From positions 1-64,000 of the forward strand of contig DASWNP010000019.1 in the NCBI GenBank assembly GCA_036399175.1: a DNA stretch of 64,000 nucleotides, written 5' to 3'. The DNA is from DASWNP01 sp036399175. Lineage in GTDB: Bacteria > Acidobacteriota > Blastocatellia > Pyrinomonadales > Pyrinomonadaceae. The translations under genes and the position numbers were made by a program. Positions 55,601 to 63,808 of this stretch are shown piece by piece; position 1 is the stretch's first letter, and each line of letters starts with the position of its first letter. The notes beneath the pieces are model-generated. The model was not told the DNA's origin, did not search any database, and saw nothing but the letters and a program-made list of their open reading frames with translations.

Positions 55601-56275
55601 GCCATGCAGGTCGTCTACGAGGCCGTTGCGATCGTCGTCTCTCCCGTTCGCCTTCTCGCCGCTGTTCGACCACTGGTTATGACGCAAATCCGGATGGGTG
55701 AAATCGACGCCGCTGTCGATAACGGCAATCACCGTCGTCGATGCGCCGGTGGTCGTCCGCCATGCCGATGCGGCGTTCACATCTGCGCCCATCTGTCCGC
55801 CGTCCTGCCCCGTATTCCTGAGCGCCCACTGCTCGGCGAACTGCGCATCGTTGGGCATCATCAACTGGCTCTGCGCGATGTTGAAGTTCGGCTCGGCCAA
55901 TTCCACTTCCGCGCGCTGCCCCAACTCCGCCGCCACCGCCGACGCATCCTGCCCGGCAGCAATCTCAAGCCTCTCCAGCCGCGACTCGCCGCGCAAGCGT
56001 CCCTTCCGCCGCGCGCCTCTGGATTCCACGATTGCATTCTTATCCTGCTCCGAAACGCTCTCAAGAAAACGCACGATGACTTCGCTCTCGCGCCGCGCCG
56101 CCTGACTGCTCGTTAAGACAGGCGCAGCGCCGGGCGAGGTCACGGCGAAACGGATGGGAACAGCCTGAACGCTTCGAGAAGCGAGCGGCGCAAACATTGA
56201 TGCGACCAGCAGGTAAGAGAGCAGAGAGCAGAAGAGACGAACCCTGAGCGTTGAGCAGTGGAGGGCGAGGCGCAT
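49649..56275 (-). CDS. Giant RHS polymorphic toxin: S8 subtilisin, ricin-B lectin, RHS repeats, HExxH tip
   Basis: Protein of 2208 aa with a signal peptide (1-38). Residues 60-135 resemble a subtilisin propeptide. Residues 160-460 are an S8 protease with an intact triad: D187 (VIDSGVDFTHPDL), H241 (GHGTAIAG) and S401 (GTSASAP). A Gly/Asn/Pro linker follows. Residues 685-822 are a ricin-B beta-trefoil with three repeats of the RHSGK..DV...QW type, set into the first part of the RHS shell. YD/RHS repeats run to the DPMGL core end at 2012-2016. The variable tip (2017-2208) has HELVH at 2139-2143 and ends NRFEKEAYDFGD, resembling DUF4157-like zincins. The N-terminal protease may release or self-cleave the shell. 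The immunity candidate follows at 49635. Confidence 0.93.
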   Translation of the reverse strand: MRLALHCSTLRVRLFCSLLSYLLVASMFAPLASRSVQAVPIRFAVTSPGAAPVLTSSQAARRESEVIVRFLESVSEQDKNAIVESRGARRKGRLRGESRLERLEIAAGQDASAVAAELGQRAEVELAEPNFNIAQSQLMMPNDAQFAEQWALRNTGQDGGQMGADVNAASAWRTTTGASTTVIAVIDSGVDFTHPDLRHNQWSNSGEKANGRDDDRNGLVDDLHGWDWVAQGASIKDEQGHGTAIAGIVAAEGNNAFGTTGVMWRASLMSLRVLDKTGTGDIASAVEAIDYAVAHGAQVINLSWGTDGESRALREAIERAGRAGALVVCSAGNGGRDIDQSPYFPASFNLPNLLAVASTDGFDRLTSWSNRGASRVALAAPGTNILTTKMGGGYASVSGTSASAPLVTGIAGLLKTTKPWLSADAARLFIERSVRRLDWLDGMVSTGGVADAGAALAATESNPYASPHGNNGQGNGNGQGNGNAGRPPHPRPPHGGGFNAAPPEVTKGAPAANLPNLDEIRQLKHGAPVMHAPIQSNLACADCIGGGTGGYEPPGDSGYARPRTLPANETGEPGVDLGSQNFNWSLPVLGLPGRGGLDLDLALHYNSLVWTKEAPGIKFNADRGTPAPGFRLGFPVLQKRFYNSQTNKFAYMMLTPSGGRVELRQLADSNTYEAADSSNLQLVMYYQIKARHSGKCMDVADYATWDTGNVHQWDCSGGVNQQWQLIPTGDGYYRIIARHSGKALNVWGASGDNGANVQQWEDVNSANEQWQVVALGDGYHKIIARHSGKALDVYGVSTANGANIHQWDYVNQANQHWKLEPVYERGAVVRTPDGTQYSFTPSVNEEMRCTEVKDRNGNYLSMEYDADGHLRKITDTLGRIVNFVYDANRNLEKIEQSWRRESWGTIVNETHVWARFGYSSLLIQPDFPGLSVNGPNNAYITVLSSVSLPDGSYYTFDYTQWGQVWRIERHAPDTHVVSRTRYDLPGSPLRASSAQTDCPRFSERRDWFEHWNRGTEPGGEMLTSYSVEPGGASTEVTLPDRRTRHKEFFSTCNCWHKGLTTRVEESFDGVPKKWTELYWTQDNEALSYQENPRVFDMTVSDSDNNRKRIWTGYTPRYGLPQDIVELGGPNLTTELRKTHIDYNLRPTYINLRVIGLVAQRRVYDEANRLVSKVGYGYDWGGEHMQATPFEPTQHDFIYGSSFIYGRGNLSQIERFDIEDENNTRNTRVEFKYGHNTSGSVTFTRDPLWHHTWVSYQDSFSDNVNRNTYAYPTELKDADDKASSMKYNYDMGVVTRRQDPKGAADIMIYDAAGRIEHVSNQVTQAYTNWRYNVSDLYTQIFTSIQEGAGEVFMVDFLDGAGHVRATMQNLPGSVGGYAGQYFGHNVLGQIDSVSNPTEINGGWIPSGDDAGGWVWTLQQYDWKGRPTLTTNPDGSTRENTYGGCGCAGGEVVTMRDERGRRRRLSKDTLGRLKQVDELNWNTSVYATTGYSFNARDQLTSINQSGQIRSFDYDGHGRLRRRTTPEQGLTEYFYNADDTLSSVKDARGATTNLLYNNRHLVTSVSYGTPYGVEPTPGAQFEYDEAGNRTRMNDGLGSVVYSYDTLSRLQSETRTFNNLGTYSLSYGYNVGGQLTSINRSDGVQVSYTRDTLGRVTGVPGAGYGGVSSYAQGYQYRAWGAVKVMAFGNHRVAGYGHDARLRLKHYHIAGLMGSVYDYDLGGEHTGRVTYARNLEDTTLDRSYDYDHLGRLVNSHTGSNARAYLGLSGGTWSGDGPYGLNHVSYDVWGNITSRDSWGSQTSTGTTAYSNNRRSGFSYDAAGNLLNDLGQSFSYDATGQQVLASHGSYLLRQEYDGDTLRVKKVENSQTTYYLRSSVLGGRVVAEINQSGHYSRGYVYMGSQLIALQSGGGVLFVHQDPITKSQRMTDMSGAAVAGIELDTWGGETNRSWNSHLQPRKYTSYERDGNGSDEAMMRRYNRWHSRFDQPDPYSGSYNLSDPQSFNRYSYAQNDPVNFIDPMGLDDLPVIDTGPPVIVIGNLGAVGGLLHGFVDFGGGTILDELSPGNVDGATEPQHPVDVGEPLSDCVKNLLSVFFPGLDLGKVRAHKGLPIGVRKDAQAFTANYDIFFRDGIDQRSIAGITLIGHELVHTGQYERYRGSLGGFEARYLKEAGHAWWKGHDPAGRANRFEKEAYDFGDNLNRYLKAVYGNQNPCP
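50145..51100 (-). repeat. RHS-core duplication, copy within the main gene (956 bp)
   Basis: Counterpart of 48141-49096. Homology stops abruptly at 51100 on the upstream side and fades after codons for LLHGF on the tip side. Confidence 0.9.
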
Positions 56276-57340
56276 CGTGAGTAAACCTCAACTATCCAAT
56301 AAGCTGTTGGCTTCGCGTCGAAGTGCGTGCGGATGGAGCGACACATCTTCCACGTCGGAGAACGAAAGCGGTTGTATGGTCGTTGAAGCTCTACCGGCAA
56401 TAGAGGTTGACGATGAGGCTTCCGCTTTTGAACGGTGCGGCTGTCAGTTCGTTCCTCTGAAGCTCAAGCGAAAAGGCGTCGGAAAAGCGGGAGTATAGCT
56501 TCGCCGAGAGACCGGGGAGTGAGAGCGCTGAGAGGAAGCAAGAGATTATTCCTATGTTGATAATTAACTGCCACGCAACTTACCCGCGCGGGTGTCGAAC
56601 CGTGAGGGCTATAAGATACATACAAGCCGAGAGAAGTGCAACGAGCGGATTGAGTGTGTAAAGGCGATAGACAGGTCAAGGTTCTCCGCTAAGTGCGCGC
56701 CAGTTTAAAACGAACTTTTTGACAAATTTCTCATCGTGCACTGTATATCCTGTAATGGTAGTTATTCTTGAGCAGCCAGTCTCAACATTCACTCAGGTCG
56801 GGCACCCGCTCAATGCTCTGTTCTGCCATTGCTTATTTTCCGCGGTGCAGCAAAGCCCTGAGTCCTCGCGTGTAAATTCGGTATAGGACGCAACAAAGGT
56901 GCTCAGCTTTCTTAGTTGTCCCATATATCCATCTTTTTTTTCGACTTTACACGCAAGGCCTTGACTCGGAGCTTTGCGTGAAAAGTAGCGTAGGGAGAAC
57001 AAGGATCAGAACGCCGTCAACTTCCTCGACTATCAATCCGATTAAGGATGTTCGCCCTTACAATCGAAAAAAGATTGACAACATACAGTGCTATAAATAA
57101 GATTCCTCCGCTTTTCAGAAAGCTTTGACGCATGACCTCAGTCAGCGTACCCGCCGGTTGAGCCCGACCTCCGCTGGCCTCACGTCCCTCAACTCTAACT
57201 GTGCTTTTTGTCGAACATCTTCTTTAGCATCAACTAGGTGCCCCTGCTAGTGAGAGTCTCATCCTCATTAGTTAAGACTATCTACGCAATTCCACACCAC
57301 CAATAATTTCTGGTGGCCTCAGTTTTGCAGGAGGAATGCG
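56276..57340. other. Long intergenic region between divergent genes
   Basis: 1065 bases, lower in GC than the flanks. It must carry the promoters of the RHS gene (-) and of the plus-strand exported-protein run. A TTGACA box at 56719-56724 is followed 17-19 bases later by TGTATATC, a weak promoter-like pair on the plus strand without a nearby gene. No open frame here has both a ribosome-binding site and protein-like content. Confidence 0.5.
56850..56976. repeat. Imperfect inverted repeat, about 28-bp arms
   Basis: The left arm (56850-56876, GCAAAGCCCTGAG...TGTAAA) and the right arm (56945-56976, TTTACACGCAAGG...GCTTTGC) match as reverse complements over TTTACACGC-AGG, GACTC and GCTTTGC blocks with small gaps. 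The spacer is about 70 AT-rich bases. It may be a decayed short mobile element or a structured RNA. Confidence 0.4.
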
Positions 57341-59080
57341 ATGAGACTCGCGAGAAGAGCGTCGTTCTTGATGCTTACCCTGTTGGTGCTGTGTGCCATT
57401 GTGTCGGCGCAAACTCGCCTCCAGGAAGCAGTAATCCCGGCAGCGGCCGAAGCAGAACCCTCTGAGACCTCAAGCCTGCGGGTCAGCCCCGCACCATCCA
57501 CCGGAGAGTCGGCCGTCCCGCCCGCCGCCGCGTCTTCTCTTCACACCGGCACCAAGGCCGACTGCGCGAGCTTCGACGGCGGCCAAAGTAAAAACGGAGT
57601 CGTCTGGTGCGGCACCGCCTCCACCCTCGCCTTCCGGGTGTTGGCCGAGCGCAGCGCACCCATCCTCTGGTTTTCACCCGAAGAGCATCTCAAGAAGAAA
57701 TACAAAATCCCGCAGCCGCTGCCCTGCGACGATCGTTATAACTCGACTAAATCTTCAGACTCACCCTGCAAGCACGGTGATAAGTGCGTCGCACACCTCG
57801 ACGACAAGTCCGCGACGGTCTATTACCAAGTCCACCGCATCGTGCGAGAGCGCGGCTCAGTCGGCGACCCGTTCGACCCTGCCGCGCTGGAACACGGCTC
57901 GACCGGCAACGCATTAGGGGAGAGGATTTTAAAGCTGGACAAAATCGAGAAACTCACGCTGAGGTACTATTTCTACTACTGCGCGGACTGCGGATTCGGC
58001 GGCCACGGACACGACCTCGAAAATATCGAACTCGAAATCCTGATCGAGAAGGAGAAAAACGGGGCGAGGTACAGGGCGCGGGTGGCGGAAGTGGTAGGCG
58101 CGGCGCATGGGGTTCACTGGTTTAATAACCGCCTTAGAGTCACGGACGACACAGTCTTCCCGATAACTATTCTGGTGGAAGAAGGGAAACACGCAAGCGC
58201 CCCGGATAACGACGGAGGCGGCACCTACGAGAAAGGCTTGGACACTAACAAGAGGGTGCGTGACGCATGGGGGCTGCGTGACGCACTCTCCCGGAGGAAA
58301 ATAATTCCCCTCTTCTCCTACTATCTGAGGGGACATTCCAACCCCAACAGGCCGCTCAACCCTGATAATCGAATCGGCTCCCAAGCACAAATCGACCTCC
58401 ACCCCGATGTCTTCGCTAATTACAGGGTCGAACTGAAGCGGGCCGACACGCGGCAGAAGGAACTCAGGCAGCCGGAAAAAACTTACGAGTTGAAGGCACT
58501 CGGGTCTGATTGCACGGCGGAGAAGGTGAAGAAGACGGGCAACTCCGGGAAGTTCGACTTAGCCGGCGCGCTCGATAGGCGGAGGGCTGGAAATGCCCCG
58601 CTGGTGGCGACGCCGTCCGGCAAAGTGGCGCGGCTATTCCAGCGCACACTTAGCTTGGAGGAGGACGACCTGCTGCGGGAGAACCTTTGGGAGCAACTCT
58701 TGCAATTTAGCTTCCGGTGGGATCAATCACACGGGTTCGCCGCCACCCCGCCCTTGCCAAAATTCCACGTCCTCAAAGTCGGTTATTTCATTCCCCGCGC
58801 ACACTTCACTGGGTTCAGCAACGGCAGCCGGCGATACGGGTTGGATTACCTCTACACGCCATCAGCATCCCGCTGGTGGGAGATGTACGCGGCAGGGGGA
58901 ATCGAGTGGTATCGGCCGGGGCCGGGCCGTCCATTTAATTTCGGCCCCGCGTGGGAGGGCGGGTTTAAATTCAGGTTCCCTGTTAAAAAGTGGATCTTCG
59001 CGGGCGTCCGCGTGGGCGTTCGCACCTCTCCGACTAAGAAGTTCAGCCTCGTCGGCGAGCCCGGCGGCGGCTTGTTTTAG
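57341..59080 (+). CDS. Exported Vps62-like protein with C-terminal barrel-like region
   Basis: Protein of 579 aa with a signal peptide (ASFLMLTLLVLCAIVSAQ). AGGAGGA lies 5 bases before the ATG. Residues about 100-350 resemble the Vps62/DUF946 type: APILWFSPEEHL, YYFYYCADCGFGGHGHDLENIEL and VEEGKHASAPDN, where the His/Asp residues line a likely active or binding site. Residues 440-579 alternate aromatic and hydrophobic strands and end in Phe (GGGLF), as outer-membrane barrels do. It may therefore be an outer-membrane protein with a periplasmic or surface domain. The next two genes on the strand encode exported hydrolases. The enzymatic role is unknown. Confidence 0.68.
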   Translation: MRLARRASFLMLTLLVLCAIVSAQTRLQEAVIPAAAEAEPSETSSLRVSPAPSTGESAVPPAAASSLHTGTKADCASFDGGQSKNGVVWCGTASTLAFRVLAERSAPILWFSPEEHLKKKYKIPQPLPCDDRYNSTKSSDSPCKHGDKCVAHLDDKSATVYYQVHRIVRERGSVGDPFDPAALEHGSTGNALGERILKLDKIEKLTLRYYFYYCADCGFGGHGHDLENIELEILIEKEKNGARYRARVAEVVGAAHGVHWFNNRLRVTDDTVFPITILVEEGKHASAPDNDGGGTYEKGLDTNKRVRDAWGLRDALSRRKIIPLFSYYLRGHSNPNRPLNPDNRIGSQAQIDLHPDVFANYRVELKRADTRQKELRQPEKTYELKALGSDCTAEKVKKTGNSGKFDLAGALDRRRAGNAPLVATPSGKVARLFQRTLSLEEDDLLRENLWEQLLQFSFRWDQSHGFAATPPLPKFHVLKVGYFIPRAHFTGFSNGSRRYGLDYLYTPSASRWWEMYAAGGIEWYRPGPGRPFNFGPAWEGGFKFRFPVKKWIFAGVRVGVRTSPTKKFSLVGEPGGGLF

Positions 59081-59279
59081 GGTGCTATGCTTGATGCCTT
59101 CTGTACGAGGCAACGGCAGAAATTCGGGGGCGGTCGAGTAGAGGTGTTGGGATTCGCCAGCCCGGGTTGCGAACGTCTCGCAAGGCTCTACGAAATTGAG
59201 CCGTAGGTAGTGCTCCCGGCAATTTTTCCACGTCACTGTTACGCCTATCAGCTACCACCAGCTCAAAGGAGAAGCTTTC

Positions 59280-60593
59280 ATGCCCCGCCTCGCTCGCCAC
59301 AGTTTTGTCGGAGGCCTGTTACTGCTTTTGGGCGTCTTCGCCTCGCAGCACGCCCTAGCGAAAGCCAACGCCGCCGCTGCGCCGCGGCAGACACCTCCCC
59401 CCGCCCTTAAACGCCCACTCCGAATGCTCGCCCTGGGCGACTCGGTCATGTGGGGGCAAGGTCTGCTCGAACAGAACAAATTCTCCTTCAAGCTGCGCGA
59501 CTGGCTCTGCGCGCAGCGCGGCGATGAGTACTGCCAGGGCGGCCAAGGCGTACACCTACACGCAGAGGCCCACTCCGGCGCGATTATCTCGAAGCCTGAT
59601 AACAAGCGTGAGAGGGAAGCGGAGGAGCGGTTCACGCGCGACACCACACCGATTAGGTACGCTGGAGAAGTCAACAACGCCTACCCGACGCTGTGGGGTC
59701 AGCTGGAACTGGCGCGGCGCTACTACCGGAACAACTCGATCCCGGCGGGCGAGGTTGATCTCGTACTCGTCAACGGCTGCATCAACGACATCAGCGCCAC
59801 GCGGTTGCTCGTCCACAGGCTCGTCGGCGGCAACCTGAAAAAGCTGGCCGCGAAGTACTGCCGCGACGAGATGAAGCGATTCCTCCCGGAGGTGGCCGAC
59901 GCCTTCCCGAACGCCAGAATCGTCGTGCCGGGCTACTTCCCGCTCGTCTCTGAGTGCACGCCGCCCTACATCCTGTTCGAGACCTTGAAGGAATGGCTCT
60001 TCGGCGGCAAGGAGGCGAAGGCGGAGGAGTTTGAGGCGTTTCAGGATGATTGGGCCGGTCAGGAGCCGTGGGACGCGCTGCCGTGCCCGCCGACCCCCGA
60101 CACGGCGAGGACGACGCGGACGATGAAGCGGCTGGCCGAGAGGTCGAGGGAGTTCGTGGAGAAGTCTAATGAGGCCCTCAAGGCCGCCGTCGAACACCTT
60201 AACGAGAAGCGACCGCCGCTGGCGGTCAGTAATGCCGATTCGGCAGCCGCGCCGCCGGATGCTTCAGCGCGCGCCCTGTTCGTGGCCGTCCCGTTCGGCC
60301 ATGACAACGTATACGCCGCGCCGAACAGCTTCCTCTGGAGGCTCGGCCGCAAAGACCCGTCCCTCGTGTTGAAGTGCGCTGACGACAACATCATCACCCG
60401 GTTCGTGGTCAACGACGAGATGCAGAAAGATCGCCCCTGCATGTGCGATCAGGCGGAGCGGAAGAATGATCAGGTCTGCTTCCGCGCCGGCGCGTTCCAC
60501 CCGAACCGCGAGGGCGCGAACGCCTACTTTGAGGCCATAAGCGAGAGGCTGGAACCGATTCTCAGATTCACAGGCTGGGCTGCTAAAAACTGA
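59280..60593 (+). CDS. Exported SGNH/GDSL-family hydrolase
   Basis: Protein of 437 aa with a signal peptide (FVGGLLLLLGVFASQHALA). The catalytic Ser block LALGDSVMWGQG has S55; the Asn block is VLVNGCINDIS; and the C-terminal block AFHPNREGANAYFEAI supplies the catalytic His with the Asn/Asp context. Eight or more Cys, including a pair in MCDQAERKNDQVCF, suggest disulphides and an extracytoplasmic location. An insertion of about 120 residues (LFGGKEAKAEEFEAFQDD...) lies between blocks. It should hydrolyse ester bonds, perhaps lipid or acyl esters given the glycerophosphodiesterase next door. GGAGAA precedes the ATG. Confidence 0.88.
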   Translation: MPRLARHSFVGGLLLLLGVFASQHALAKANAAAAPRQTPPPALKRPLRMLALGDSVMWGQGLLEQNKFSFKLRDWLCAQRGDEYCQGGQGVHLHAEAHSGAIISKPDNKREREAEERFTRDTTPIRYAGEVNNAYPTLWGQLELARRYYRNNSIPAGEVDLVLVNGCINDISATRLLVHRLVGGNLKKLAAKYCRDEMKRFLPEVADAFPNARIVVPGYFPLVSECTPPYILFETLKEWLFGGKEAKAEEFEAFQDDWAGQEPWDALPCPPTPDTARTTRTMKRLAERSREFVEKSNEALKAAVEHLNEKRPPLAVSNADSAAAPPDASARALFVAVPFGHDNVYAAPNSFLWRLGRKDPSLVLKCADDNIITRFVVNDEMQKDRPCMCDQAERKNDQVCFRAGAFHPNREGANAYFEAISERLEPILRFTGWAAKN

Positions 60594-60734
60594 GTTCCAC
60601 CCGCCGCTCACCGCCGGAGACAGCCTTTTACCTTCATCCAACTCGGACAGATTCGGCTGAGCGCGGCACACCGTAGTTCGCGACTGCGGCCACGCGCCGC
60701 CGCTAACGCCCCCATAATTCTGGAGTCCTTACTC

Positions 60735-61670
60735 ATGGGAACTTACGACCGTCGAACCTTCATCAAGCGTTCCGCCGTATTGGCCGCGGCGGCCGCTGCT
60801 GTCCGCGTGCTCCCCACACACGCATCCGCGAGTCCGGCGGCGATCCGGCGGGAAACGTGTCACGCCTTTTTCGATGGCGCGGGGAGAGCCCCGGAGGTTA
60901 TCGCGCACCGGGGAGGCGACGGGCAGTGGCCGGGCGAGACTATGCGCGCCTTGCGTGAGGCGGCGAAGCTCGGGGCGGACGTGCTGGAGTTCGATGTCTT
61001 CCTCTCGAGCGACGGCGAGCTGATGCTGATGCACGATCACAAGGTTGATAAGACGACCGAGGGCAGGGGCGTCGTCAACAATCTTGACAGCAAATATCTG
61101 CAAGGGCTGAACGCGGGCCACAAATGGTCGCCCGACGGCAAATGCCGCCCCTTCGAGAACAAGAGTGCCCTCGACCCGCAGTACCGCGATTTAAGGGTAC
61201 CGCGGCTCGCCGAGGTGTTCGACGAGTTCCCGCGCATGCGCATGGTTATTGAGATGAAGAAGGCCAACCTGTCGCCGGCCGCGGCACTCAGCAAAATGAT
61301 CCGAGAGCGGGGTGCGCAGGAAAGGGTGCTGGTCGCCTCGTTCAAAGGGAAGTTCATGGACGAGTTCCGCCGGTTCAGCCCCGAGGTCGCCACCTCTTAC
61401 TCGCTCTCTAAGGGCGACGTGGAAAGGCTGCTCTCCGGCAGAAGGCTTTCGGACAACGAACCGGGGCAGCCGAGCGCCATTCAATTGCCCTATCAACTGG
61501 TGACGGAAGAGAGGGTGCGGCGTGCGCACGCGCGCAACATCAAGGTTCACGCGTGGACGGTCAACGACCTCGATAAGATGTACCTGATGTGGAACCGGGG
61601 GGTGGACGGCATCATCACAGACTACCCCGGCCCTCTGCTCGCACTCCTCGGCCGCGCGCGGCCGGTGTGA
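60735..61670 (+). CDS. Tat-exported glycerophosphodiester phosphodiesterase
   Basis: Protein of 311 aa. The N-terminus carries a twin-arginine signal (DRRTFIKRSAVLAAAAAA). The GDPD TIM-barrel motifs are complete: HRG at 58-60 followed by GETMRAL, E85-F-D87 (VLEFDVFLSSDGE), H100 in MLMHDHKVDKTT, EMKKANLSPA for the later Glu, and a C-terminal VHAWTVNDLDKM with GVDGIITDYP. It hydrolyses glycerophosphodiesters to glycerol-3-phosphate and alcohols outside the cytoplasm. Together with the preceding SGNH hydrolase it suggests deacylation of phospholipid followed by head-group release; that linkage is inference. Confidence 0.94.
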   Translation: MGTYDRRTFIKRSAVLAAAAAAVRVLPTHASASPAAIRRETCHAFFDGAGRAPEVIAHRGGDGQWPGETMRALREAAKLGADVLEFDVFLSSDGELMLMHDHKVDKTTEGRGVVNNLDSKYLQGLNAGHKWSPDGKCRPFENKSALDPQYRDLRVPRLAEVFDEFPRMRMVIEMKKANLSPAAALSKMIRERGAQERVLVASFKGKFMDEFRRFSPEVATSYSLSKGDVERLLSGRRLSDNEPGQPSAIQLPYQLVTEERVRRAHARNIKVHAWTVNDLDKMYLMWNRGVDGIITDYPGPLLALLGRARPV

Positions 61671-61785
61671 CATCCGAAGAAGTTATTAGAAGTGGTTTGG
61701 TGTTCTGTTACTTCACAGTGCGGCTAAACAGCCGTCTGAGATGAGCACAAACGGGCGAGGTGAGACAACTCGCCGCCGCGCATCA

Positions 61786-63753
61786 CTATTTCTTAGCCAG
61801 TACGACCGGAGACTGTTCACCGGAGCGGATGCGCTCGAAGAAACTGCGCACGGTCGAATACTGCTCGGCGGGAATCGTCGCCGCGCGCAGCTTCAGCGTG
61901 CGCGTGAAGAGCAACTGGCCGTCTTTAACATCGTAGGTTGAGGTGTAGCTGCCGAAGGGCGCGTCGAGTTTGAGGGCGTCAGGTAGTTCGTCCACTTCAA
62001 AACCGGCAGGCAGTTTGAAGCGTACCGTCTCGGTATAGGCTTTCGATTCCAAGACCACCGGATGGATGCGCAGAGGTTTTGTCAGAACTAAGGATTCAAG
62101 ACGCGAAACGATGGCGGGCTTGAAGACCAGCAGGCGATCCTGCATGAGTTGAGCGTAGCTTTCCGCCGAGAATTGAACGTCGAGCGCAAAGCCTCCGTCG
62201 GCGTTGTTATCGGTCGGCTCAATCTTCGAGAGTCTCGCTCCGGTCGCGCCTCGTGTAATCCAGCCCTGAATCATTTTCATGTAGTCGGCGCGTGAGAGTT
62301 GGCGAAATTGCCGACGATGAGTGACCGCCTGCTGACCCAATGAGCGCTCGCGGATACTAGCAATGATTGAACCGTTGGCCGCCAACTCGACTTCGGCCTG
62401 ACGCTCAAGGCGGTTCGCTTCGGGCGGTGTGGCAGGCATTCTCAGAAGCGCGCCCGCATCCGCGGCAACGACGAGCGCCAGACTGTTCTGCTCGTCTTCG
62501 GGCAGGTCGCCGACGGGCGTGTTCTCGTCCGTCGCATCGAAAATCAGGAGTCGTCCGAGCGTCGGATGCTTGACGATGGTGGCGGCCTGCGTCTGCTCGC
62601 TCACTCTGACGGCGATGATGCAATGATTGAACTGCTTCGGCGAAGCCCACTCTTCGCGCACGTAGGTCGGGTCGCCGGAAAAGATTAAGACCGGATAGGC
62701 TTCAATCTTGACGACTTTGAGCATGGCGCGCATGAGGTTCACCTTGTCTTTGCAATCGCCGTAAGACTTGGCGAAGACCTCCGCCGCCGCATGCGGACGA
62801 TAACGCCCGACGCCGACCGAAATCGAGATGTATTGAAGTCCCTGCACGTAACGGGCGATAGCCTGAATGCGCTCAAGCTCGGTCTTCGAGTTGGCGGTCA
62901 GCTCGCGTGCTTTGGCTGCTAAGGCTTCGTCGGGCACGGCCTGCGGGTCGCTCAAATCGCTGTACCAGCGAGAAACGTCGTTCCAGTTGTTAAAAGCCAA
63001 AGCGCCGGGCGTAGTCCCGGCTGTCGGAGGAAAGTAATTGATGGCGACGCGGGGCGCGAGGTTCGTGACGGCGGGGCTGGCCGGCTCGGGCACGATGGGC
63101 GGAAGATTGCGTAGTTCCCAAGTGTAGATTGATCCATTGTTGGTCGGCTCAATCTTCTGATGATTGAAGGTGACGCCCGAAGCGCGCCAGCCGTTGGGCA
63201 GCGCCAGAGTAATGCGCGATGTGATGACGGGAAAGCGCTCCTGGAAATACCAGACGGATTGATTGAAAAAGGCTCGACTCTCGCTGACGCTCTGATAGCC
63301 GAAGACCGCGCCCGCGTCTGCTTCGTCCGCCGCCACAATTCTCTTCACGCGCGCTTCGTCGTACACGTCGTTGAGCGCCATGGCCTGATCGACCACATCG
63401 TTCTTACCGTAACTTCGATGCTGCCCCGATGGGCGGATGAGCCAAGCGCGTATCTCGCGCACCTTCCCCGTATCGGTTTGATATGGCTCGTCGGCTCTGG
63501 CGAAAAAGCGCCCTTCGCGTGTGAGGATGCGAATCGCATAAGTCGTGACGGTCGTGATGCGTCCATCCTCGGCGATGGTCTTGCTCGTCTCGTGATGCAA
63601 GACGACGGCGGGCACATCTGCTTCATATCTCGGCGCGCTCGACGAGGCCGCTTGTTGAAGCCATGCAGGAGGAGCATCGTCGGCAGCGTGCACAGGTATC
63701 AAGACTGCGGCCAGCAGCCAGCAGAAGGCCAGTAGTTTGTAAGCTATCTTCAA
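61786..63753 (-). CDS. Exported DUF3857 and transglutaminase-like domain protein
   Basis: Protein of 655 aa with a signal peptide (YKLLAFCWLLAAVLIPVHA). DUF3857 covers about 45-235 (VVLHHETSKTIAEDGRITTV). The transglutaminase-like core has C334 in KSYGDCKDKVNLMRAML, then FNHCIIAV for the His and LLIFDATDENTPVGDLP for the Asp, giving a complete Cys-His-Asp set. A C-terminal DUF3858-like beta part ends the chain. Such proteins are common in Acidobacteriota and Bacteroidota; the activity may be peptide cleavage or cross-linking, but no substrate is known. A related gene lies directly upstream on the same strand. Confidence 0.92.
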   Translation of the reverse strand: MKIAYKLLAFCWLLAAVLIPVHAADDAPPAWLQQAASSSAPRYEADVPAVVLHHETSKTIAEDGRITTVTTYAIRILTREGRFFARADEPYQTDTGKVREIRAWLIRPSGQHRSYGKNDVVDQAMALNDVYDEARVKRIVAADEADAGAVFGYQSVSESRAFFNQSVWYFQERFPVITSRITLALPNGWRASGVTFNHQKIEPTNNGSIYTWELRNLPPIVPEPASPAVTNLAPRVAINYFPPTAGTTPGALAFNNWNDVSRWYSDLSDPQAVPDEALAAKARELTANSKTELERIQAIARYVQGLQYISISVGVGRYRPHAAAEVFAKSYGDCKDKVNLMRAMLKVVKIEAYPVLIFSGDPTYVREEWASPKQFNHCIIAVRVSEQTQAATIVKHPTLGRLLIFDATDENTPVGDLPEDEQNSLALVVAADAGALLRMPATPPEANRLERQAEVELAANGSIIASIRERSLGQQAVTHRRQFRQLSRADYMKMIQGWITRGATGARLSKIEPTDNNADGGFALDVQFSAESYAQLMQDRLLVFKPAIVSRLESLVLTKPLRIHPVVLESKAYTETVRFKLPAGFEVDELPDALKLDAPFGSYTSTYDVKDGQLLFTRTLKLRAATIPAEQYSTVRSFFERIRSGEQSPVVLAKK

Positions 63754-63808
63754 TCAAACCTCTCTTCGATGTAGCGACAGACGCTTGGACGGCGCGGCCA
63801 TCTACGGC

